DNA from: Epichloe hybrida
Taxonomy: Eukaryota > Ascomycota > Sordariomycetes > Hypocreales > Clavicipitaceae
Assembly (NCBI GenBank): GCA_019022495.1
Contig: JAFEKR010000015.1
Location: forward strand, 930,001 to 994,000
Reading direction: 5' to 3'
DNA length: 64,000 bases
The translations under genes and the position numbers were made by a program. The notes beneath the pieces were generated by a model, which was given only the letters and a program-made list of their open reading frames with translations, did no database searches and was not told the origin of the DNA. Below are positions 55,870 to 64,000 of this stretch, one piece after another (the stretch's first letter is position 1; every line of letters starts with the position of its first letter).

Positions 55870-58800
55870 CCTAGTCTCTTTCTTCTCTTTATATTAAACT
55901 TCCTATAGGTTTTTCTTTTCTTTCTAGCTATTTAAGGCTATCCTAGGCTAGGGTTAGGTTATTTACTAATGTTTACTATAAATTTAGACTAAATCTAGCA
56001 TAATAGCGCTAGAAGCTATAAGTACTCTAGTATTACTACTTATCTAGCTCTAATTTACCTAGGAATCTTGTAAGTATAAGGACTTCCTAAGGAAGTCTAT
56101 AACTAAAAAGTAATACATATAAGTTATAGAGAAGGGTCTATTTATAAGTTATATTTACTTCTGCTCTAGGCCTAGTCTGCTACTAATTTACTTTAGCTTA
56201 GTAAACTAAGAGAAGTTTAATGTATTTCCTATAAATCTTATTTAGTTTAGGACCTTAGGCACTAGTGCTATCTTATTATTAGTAGGTTAGTCTTACCCTA
56301 GCTTAGTAATAGGGCTAACTTGCTAGATAAAGGTGGCCACTAACGCGTGTTTTAACTATTAGGTTTAGAACTATTAATACTACTAGGTAATAATTAATAA
56401 TTACCCTTACTCTAGCTTAGTTCTATGTCTAATCCACTGTTTTAGCTAAACTTATCTAGTAATTAAAATAAGCATTAGTAGTTAGTTAAGACCTAGGCTT
56501 CTATAGCTAATAGGGGCGTGGTAAGTCTATTCTAGCTTAGTAGTAGGTTTATTCTAGCTCTAATATCTTCCTTAATAGGCCCTAGAAGGCTTCTAGGACT
56601 AGGTTAAGAAGCTTTACACTAGTAATTAGGCAAAGAAGAAATAAAGCGCCTTAGTAGTAGGCCTAGACTAGGCTAGTTTCTCTAAGGAATAGTATACTAA
56701 GCTTATCTTTTAGCTTACGTGCCTTAACGCGCGTATAGCGGAGATAAACTATCTCTTACTTGCTATTATCCCTATGAAAAATCGTGACTAGGTGGCTGCA
56801 AATGTAATTCCTATCCTAGAGGAGAAATAAGGTGGTGGCTTAAATTTAGCTTAGAGTAAGGGCAGTAGTAAGCTAGTGGGACTTATAATACCTAGAGTTT
56901 ATAGTTAAAATTAATCTAATAATAGTTCCAGACCTAAATATTCTTTATTATAATTATGAATTATAAAATTAGTCCCTCCCCTAGCTTACCTCTATGCTTA
57001 TACTATCTATTCTATCCCTTATGCTAGATTTATAATTAGAAGGTTTTCTATTTATTAATAGATTTAGCCTAGGTCTAGCGGTATTCTAAGCTATCTTATA
57101 GCTAGCTCCTATGCTAATAAGTAATATTAGAGTTGTCTTATGCTAAGGAACTATTTAGCTAAATATTTTGCTTTTTAAGGTTTGTTTAGGGCTAGCCTTG
57201 CCTCCTATGCGTTAGCAAGCTATTACTACTAAGGTTACCTATAGTTATATTTACTGTAATTAACTAGTATATAGTATTAGTCTTCTATAGCTTAACTATA
57301 GCTATATAGGGGCGAAACTACCCTAGGAACCTTTCTTTAGAATAGGAACTTATTTAGGCCTATCTTTCCTATATGTAGTTAGATAATTATTAAAGAGATA
57401 TGCTTATCTATGTTAGTGTGAAATTCCTAGATTTCCTTTAGGTTATAAGAGGGTAGGTAGTCTTTAGTTAGTTCTCTAATATATTTACTCTAGGCTAGCC
57501 TCTCTTTATTATGCTAGTTCTCTTATTATTTCTTTTATTCCTTATCTAGGTCTGCGTCTAGTTTATTATTAATAGGTAAGGGTCTTCTTCTATGGCGTAA
57601 TACTATCACAACTAAGTTAGCTATAGCTTAGATTATCCTTACTATCCTATTATTAATGATTTTATCTTTAAACCTTTGCTTTATCTTATTTAGGTAAAGG
57701 TAAAGGGGGGGGATATAGGTCTTAACTTCTAGTTATGCAATAGGTATGGCCTTAAACGCCCCTATAATAATCTAGAGGTAAGCTAATTAATTTACTATAA
57801 AGCTTTTTACTACTTCTCTTAGCTATCCCCCCTTCTTAGTAAGGGTATAGTAAGCGCTTACTCTATAGGTAAGGATAGGTTAGACTACTTATATATATAG
57901 GAGTCTAGTATCTTTAAAGCTATATCCCTAGGCTAATACTACTAGCTTAGAGAGTATAAGTTACTACTAGGCTAACTTACCCTTAAGGATATTTCTATAG
58001 GCGCTTTAGTTAAGTTTCCTATTAACTTATACTCCTAGGAATTTATATAATTCTATAGGTATTATCTTCTTTACTTTAAGTTAGACTCTAGCCTAGGGAG
58101 GTTTATAGGACTTACTAAAGTATATAAGTTTAGTTTTAGCTAGGTTAAACTTAACTCCTACTTACTTTACCTATTCCTTATAAATCTTTTACATAGCTTT
58201 AAGTTTTCTCTAAGTCTATACTATACTCTTACTAAAGGCTACTATATTTATATTATTTACAAATCCTATAGCTACTATACCTAGGATAGCCTAGAGGTAA
58301 ATATAGAGCTTTGCTAAGTAAAGTAGGAAGAGGATTAGGGAGAGGAGTAATCCTTATAGGGTGCTAGCCTTAAATATAAATAGTCTAGAGAGTTCTTTAT
58401 TAAAGCTAAGCTAGCTTATTTTATCTATAAGGAAGCTTTGTATTACTACTATTAGCTATTATAAGACTCCTATCTTTATAAGTAAGTGTATTAGGTATAG
58501 GTAGCTAACTTTATTAAACGCTAAAGATATGTCTATTTGTGCTAGTGAGGTAATACTACCCTTACCTTAAGCCTCCCTAATGTATTTAATAAGGACTTTT
58601 ATTATAGTTTTTGTTAATTTATTTATCCTATTGCCTATCTAGAGTTTAGGGAGTAGTCCCTTTACCTTAGTAAAGGCTATAAGTTGCTTTACTATTACTA
58701 CTTTTATAATCTTTCTTACTATATTAAGTAGTGAGATTAGTCTTTATATATAAGCTCTCCTTATTTTCTTAGTGGTTTTGCTAGGTTTTCTAATTACTAC

Positions 58801-60300
58801 TACTCTTATGGTTTAGAAGCGGGCTAGGAAGTATTCTATTTCTAGGACTATATTTAGGAGCCTAGCTATAGTATCTTTAGCTAGGTTATTATAGGCTTTA
58901 ATAAGGCCTACTAGGAGTTTGTTATCTCCTAGTGCCTTCTAGCTAGCTATGTTTACTAGGATATTATTAATCTCCTTTTACTTAAATTATTCTTTGTCTA
59001 GTAGTAGTGTGTTTTCTAGCTCTAGGAAGGAGAGGTCTAGTATATATAAGAGGTTTACTATTAGCTTAGGGAAGAATCTTTATGCTAGTATGCTAGCCTT
59101 ATTATTATATATAGTAGCTAGGTTAGGGTTGTTTTCGCTTCTTTCTAGCTTAGGGAGTTTAGGGAGCTCTAGGGGGGCCTAGCTTTAAAGTTAGGCCTAT
59201 CTCTTAAGCCTCTAGACCCCTTTATCTTTTTCCTATGTATTAGCCTTTTATAATATATCCCTCTATATGTTTCTTTTCTCTTCCCTTATAATATGTTCTT
59301 AGTCCTTGTCTGCCTTAGTATAAGCTTACTAGTTTATGTTAGTTCTCTAGCGTCTTTATTATCTCTTAGCTTATCTTACTTTACTAACTAACTCTTAGGC
59401 TTTCCTTAACTACTATGCCTCTAGGCTAGGGAGTCCCTAGGCCTTCTTTAGGACTACCTTGTCCGCAATCTATTATAGGCTTATAATAAGCTATATTACG
59501 TAGTTATTTATTCTCTCTTTATTACATAGGTCTAGCGTGTTCTTAGGCTAGAGTCTAATTATAGCCTTTACCTTTATGTGTAGTTAGTTTATAGCTCCCT
59601 ATATATATCTAAGAACCTAAGGGATAGCTTCCTACTATTTATTAAAGATGCTAATTAGTTATAGGATATAGTTAGATCTAGGGATGTCTTTAGTGCCTTT
59701 ATAGTGGACTCTAATGTCTAGTGTGGCTTATGCTAGATTAATAGTGCTATCCCTATTATCTTTATATTATCTTATAGGTTTGCCCTAGGGTGTAATAAGT
59801 CTAAGCCTTTACTAGTCTATAAACTCTAGTAGTTTATTTACTCTATTAGTTTTCCTATTTAGCTTATCCTAGAGGGGGTGCTTTTAGTTAAAGTTACCTA
59901 TAAATATGCTTTAGTTATAGGGCTCTTCTAGGTTAATTATATAAATAGGGGTGTTCTAGTTATTGCTATATCCCTCTAAGTAAAGGGAGTAAATATTAAC
60001 TCCTTATAGCTTTACTAGCAACTAGTTAGTCCCTCCCTAGGCTAACTATAACCTTGCTTTATGTTTCTTATTTATATATACTATATTATATCTATTATAA
60101 TATATAAGTTAAAACTAGGCAAGGCCTAGTGCTAGGGGCCACGGGTTTCTTATATGTTCCTATTCTTAGATTATGATTATATTTATATTAGTCTAGTGAT
60201 AGAGCGCTATATATACTAGTTTGTTCTTCTTATTTATGTTCTAGAAAAGGACTTATAATATTATTATGTTAATTAGGGGGGCTATTAGTTGGGGGGCTAT
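55870..60300 (-). pseudogene. LINE L2 ORF2: endonuclease and reverse transcriptase relic
   Basis: The minus-strand reading gives the endonuclease end near 59,660-59,830 (partner of the L1 segment IIPLGKP..YYKG) and the reverse-transcriptase active site AIGFVNNINIVAF around 58,240-58,285, with both Asp of G-F-V-D-D changed to Asn. Downstream AKTKLIYFSK lies near 58,115-58,145. Stops throughout. A 77-codon plus-strand frame at 58,949-59,182 is antisense chance. Confidence 0.72.
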
Positions 60301-60309
60301 TAGTTACTA

Positions 60310-61700
60310 CTGTCTTATGCTAGCTTTGTTCTAGCTTTAAGTTACTTTACGTATTATCTAATGCTTCCTAATCTTAGTTATTTAGCGCTTTATTTTGTAT
60401 TTATAGGGTGTTCTCTTTTTCTACTTACTATAATAATAAGTTCTACTGCTATGCTAGGTCTCTTATAGGGTGTAGTTAAGCCTTTGCTTAGGGAGCGGGT
60501 AGTAAAGTAGGAGGGCTATTTAAGATATCCTACTTTAGTAGTGTTTTACTTCTCTTTTAGGATAGGATAGTCCCTTAACTAGGCTAGGTGTAGTCTAGAG
60601 TATAGGATGTAGTTCTCCTTTACCTATCTATCTTTTATAAGGTAAGAGAACTCTTTATCCTTATAATAGCTAGCTTTACACCTACTGTACCTTAGTGCTA
60701 CCTTATAGAACTTAGCTATATAGCTTGTTTAAAAGTAATAATAGTATTATTAGGGTTATAGGGTCTTATTATATAGTTTAGTTTAGAAAAGCTTTGCTTT
60801 AAAGACTATACTATCTTAGTATATCTTATTAGTATCTTTTACTTTAGCTAGGCCTAGTATTAAAGTAGTTCTTTAGGCGCCTTTGCCCTAGGGTTATCTT
60901 ACTATTACCTTTACTATATTTACCTTATTAGCTTTTCTGATTTCTATTACTAAGTTCTTAAGAGAGGTGTATTTAGTTAGGAATCCTTTAATAATAATAC
61001 TAAGCATATAATAGTAAAGGGCTGCCTCTAGCCTAAATGCTTTAGTAATTTATTTTTAGTTTTCTCTATATTAGGCAGTGTTTTCTTTAAAGGTAATAAT
61101 TATATCCTTACTAGGGAGTCTTCTAGCTACTACTACTATAGCCTAGCCTATAGCTTTATTTACTACTATTACTATATCTTCCGCGCCCCTAGACTAGAGT
61201 AATTCCTAGATAGTGTTCCCTTTAATAAGTACCTCTTAGTCCTATTTACTAGGGATCTAGAGGGGGGGAGGTAAGCTATTTATTTGTTTAGGAGCTAGGC
61301 TAGTAGTAATACTTACCTAGGTTAGAGTATTGCTTCCTTTAGTTCCTTCTTTAATAGCCTCTTTAAGGGCTTATTTAAGGGCTTCTTTAGTAATATAAAT
61401 ATTACTATTATTATAGTTTATTACCTTTACTTTAGCTTAGGCATAGTCTGCTACCTATCTAGTAATAGCTTTAGTAATATGCTATACCTAAGTAACTTTA
61501 TTACTAGGGATAAGGCTTATGATTTTATTATAGTATTTTATATTATCTAGATATTCAAATTAGATCCGGTTTATTATAGGGTTATTCTCACTGCTCTGAA
61601 CGTTAAACTATCCTATTCCTACGTTTAGGTAGTGGTAGCTCTATGCTAGCCCCCTTTCTCCTAAGTTAATTACTATTAGCATATTCGCACTCCTACTACT
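60310..61700 (-). pseudogene. LINE L2 ORF1 relic
   Basis: Reverse partner of L1 30,840-32,230. The Lys/Glu-rich block lies around 61,340-61,400. The region where CCHC knuckles are expected (60,640-60,760) has several TGT/TGC codons preserved that are TAT in L1, supporting the zinc-knuckle reading. Limits approximate. Confidence 0.5.
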
Positions 61701-61841
61701 AGCTCTATTATAATATAATATTATAGGGGGGGGTAAACAAAGGCGAGGAATTTAAATATTAATGTGGTTTGTATTTTAGAGGCGATTCCGGACCTTTAGA
61801 GCGGTGCGGAAGTTTATGCGAAGGTTATATACTAATAAGTA

Positions 61842-61942
61842 TTATTTTTATATATAATTTAGTTATTTATTTCAAAATCTATAAAGTTTTAGCTTATTTA
61901 GAAAAGTAAGCTTATTTTAAATATATAATATCTTAGTAATAT
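61842..61942 (-). mobile_element. hAT-like element C4, continuation
   Basis: After LINE L2, the sequence matches the reverse complement of C3 28,960-29,060 (..AAAGTTTTAGCTTATTTAGA..). It is cut at 61,942 by Copia A'; the presumed A' duplication is AATAT (61,938-61,942). Confidence 0.7.
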
Positions 61943-62203
61943 TGTTGGATTCACCAAGGTCCTGCGCAGGTAATAAATCCCGTATAAATTGAAGTCAATG
62001 ATAGTTAGTTAATTCGCTAGCTAGGAAAGAGGGAGAAGAGAGGGAAAGTCTAGATGCTAGAAAAGTAGGCGAAATCCGTATGTAGGGCATAAAAGGGGGT
62101 GGCGAATTAATGCAGCTAATTGTATCGCGTGCATTACGCTAGACCCACAATTAGTCTAGTCTTTAGCTATAATTAAACTAATGAAGATCTAAAGGAATTA
62201 ACA
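61943..62203 (-). repeat. Copia A' 3' LTR
   Basis: 261 bp, TGTTGGATTCACCAAGG..GGAATTAACA. The inner flank CTAGTAATCTCTCTTTTTCC is the complement of a polypurine tract, as in A1 and A2. Confidence 0.78.
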
Positions 62204-64000
62204 CTAGTAATCTCTCTTTTTCCTTTATAGCTAAAGAGCTTAAAAACGTAATAAAAATCAGATTAAAGGAAAGTGTACACTAGTGAATCCCTTAATAGGA
62301 ATCCGCTGCTTTAATTAGCTATTGCGGCATTAGTTAATTGAATTAATCCATTATTCCTTGCCTAAGCTCCTGTTTCCTAATATCACAGGTCTCTTTACCT
62401 ATCCTTTAACATAAATTATTAATTTATTTAAATTAATTAAAGAGGAAAGTAATAAATTTAGCGATGATTTAGTTATTACGTCTGCTGGATTATTGTTACT
62501 ATTAATCCACCTGACTTCGTAGATCTTATGCCTCTTGTATAATTAATGAAGAGCTATAATATTAATTATTAGTCTCTTCTCCTTTATGGTTCCTAGCTTT
62601 ATAAGATATTTATATAACAAAAAAGAATTAGTATAGAGAATCGTAGGAATTTGAGGTATCTTTAATTAATCCGTAATTTAATATAAAGTCATGGAAATCA
62701 CGTAGGCAATGCCTGCGCCTTAAACCATGCTATATAACTCAGAGGCAAGCGCGCTATAAGTAACTCTCTTGCTCTTTATTAAGCTATATGTGATAATATT
62801 GCCTTTTATAATAAAGGTATTATTATCTTATATTATCTTATTGCTAATTATAATTACGTATCTAATCTATAAGCTTAAATCCTTATTATTAGTAAGCAAT
62901 TCATTTACGAACACAAAGAGTTTCGTCTCTTTAAGAACTAAAGGGATGTATTATAGTCTGCGTTATTAATTCTTAATCTACTATTTAAGGCGTTTATTAA
63001 GGCATGTAATATCTTCTGTAAAGGGTTCTTAGTGTTAAGCTATAATTAATAGATTATAAGAAGCTTCTAGTTAATATATAGTTATAATATAGCTTCCTTA
63101 GGCTTGTTATTTTATATAGTCTTACTTTGCTATTAGGGATTAAGGATTAACTTCCTTAATTTTCTAACTCTAGCCTTTCTAGGTTAAGACTAACAAATTA
63201 TTAGTGTTTTAGGTTAAGATACACCCGTTAAAGATAAGGGGATTCTTAGCGGTTAATCATTACTTTTCTTTAGCTATAAAATTAGCCTTCTAGAGCTCTT
63301 TCTCTTCTTTTTAGAAGAAGTTATTATTACTTAGGCCTAATATATCATTAGTTTGCATTCTAACAATACCAAAGAGGTTCTTATTATTCAGAGCTATAAT
63401 TAATAAGCAGGGATTATAGGTTAAAGTTATTATATTAAGGTTATCCCTATAGTAATAGAAGTACATTGCCCACTAGTAAGTTCCAGCCTCTGCGATCCTA
63501 TAAAGAGGTCTAATTAATTCAATTACAGTCCCTTCTAGGAAGAGGTGTGCAATCTGCTTTAGCAGTCTCACGATAATTAGCCTTATTAGCATTATATACA
63601 ATTAAGTGTAGGCTTACGTAATATTACAAATCCAAAGGTAAATGCCTCTTTTTCTTAATAATAGAGCGATAACTATAATAAGTCGTTAGCTTACTCGTTA
63701 AATCATTAGCGATTACATTAGGATAAATTCCTTTCCTTTATCATTATAGCCTTATACAATAAGATAAGATTTCTCGTATAGCAAGTCCATTCCTTTGCCT
63801 TTAATCTCTCTAACTATATAAGAATTAAAGATTCTATAACCTCCGTGCTTCGCTAGGTCATACTTAACGAATTTAAATACATTACAAGCTTACAAAGCAT
63901 TAATCTTAGCTTAATTAGATTACTTAAAGGGTTTTCCTAGGGTTATAATCCTCCCTTCTTAGCAAAGCTAAAGGGCAAGGTTTTAATTAGCCTCTTCCTT
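62204..64000 (-). pseudogene. Copia A' pol relic (RNase H and reverse transcriptase)
   Basis: The minus strand reads like Copia-A: the RNase H end around 62,450-62,640 with the W-I-N-x-x-x-N-P-A-D block (here GAAGTCAGGTGGATTAATAG read in reverse at about 62,494-62,513), then reverse transcriptase up to the window edge. More codons are intact than in A1, but stops are present and no long frame is open. The open piece 62,769-62,969 on the plus strand is antisense. Confidence 0.7.

Larger units (their letters stand above)
55243..61841 (-). mobile_element. LINE element L2, full length, minus strand
   Basis: About 6.6 kb, flanked by the 15-bp duplication TTATTTTTATATATA (55,228-55,242 and 61,842-61,856). 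The 3' end is on the left: (TA)n then ATTTACGCTAGTTAGC. Reverse-colinear with L1 and clearly less mutated (e.g. GGGCCGGCGCCAGCCC at 55,358-55,373 and GCGGTGCGGAAG at 61,801). Inserted in hAT C4. Confidence 0.88.
61943..64000 (-). mobile_element. Copia-A' element, partial (runs off the window)
   Basis: A relative of Copia-A with its own LTR (61,943-62,203) and minus-strand pol. The LTR shares the TGTT(A/G)GATTCAC start with Copia-A but diverges in length and interior. The 5' half and the other LTR are beyond 64,000. Confidence 0.8.

Noticed and set aside
58949..59182. 77-codon plus-strand frame
   Set aside because: Antisense to the LINE L2 ORF2 relic; AT-biased chance frame.

Overview
The window looks like part of a filamentous ascomycete (Pezizomycotina) chromosome. 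About 85-90% of it is an AT-rich block of nested, mutated transposable elements. One GC-balanced island (about 44,990-53,090) holds the host genes. The evidence for this is: short introns with GT..CTAAC..AG signals, a relic of a fungal-type (FunK1) protein kinase, Copia, LINE, hAT, MULE and PIF-Harbinger elements of fungal type, and C-to-T / G-to-A decay (TGG to TAG, CAA to TAA, Asp to Asn) that matches repeat-induced point mutation (RIP). I saw no rRNA, tRNA, CRISPR array or prokaryotic feature.

Left block, 1-29,239. An hAT-like non-autonomous element (C3, 20,814-29,231, left end outside) carries two Copia-A elements in opposite orientation (A3 plus, A2 minus). A3 is split by a Copia-B element (B1, 7,867-17,043). 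The 5' LTR of B1 holds hAT element C1, which in turn holds Copia A1 (365-7,164). The 3' LTR of B1 holds a 450-bp MULE-type MITE and hAT element C2. Target-site duplications fix most of these boundaries: A1 ATATT, A2 TTTAT, C2 GCTGCGAC, MITE-1 TATTACTAG.

Middle block, 29,240-44,735. A decayed third Copia lineage (D) is split by a LINE (L1, TSD TATACCTTTAAT). L1 is split by the best preserved retroelement, Copia B2 (35,269-42,479, minus strand, TSD TAACT). B2 keeps an almost continuous gag-pol frame broken by a few TAG/TAA codons and one 1-nt deletion.

Island, 44,736-53,090. It contains a cluster of quasi-palindromes, a 3.1-kb PIF-Harbinger element with a readable dead transposase, a second MULE-type MITE (593 bp, perfect 64-bp TIRs), a two-exon gene for a 220-aa protein of unknown function, and a three-exon gene for an aminoglycoside-phosphotransferase-fold (APH) protein of 347 aa. 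A FunK1 kinase pseudogene on the minus strand follows; its mutation load rises sharply toward the repeats.

Right block, 53,842-64,000. An LTR fragment is followed by an hAT-like element (C4) split by a full-length LINE (L2, 15-bp TSD) and by a related Copia (A', LTR 61,943-62,203) that runs off the window.

The only likely functional genes are the two in the island. The rest records successive waves of insertion followed by RIP-like inactivation. The MITEs and the ends of the Harbinger element are nearly unmutated, so they probably arrived late or were too short to be mutated.
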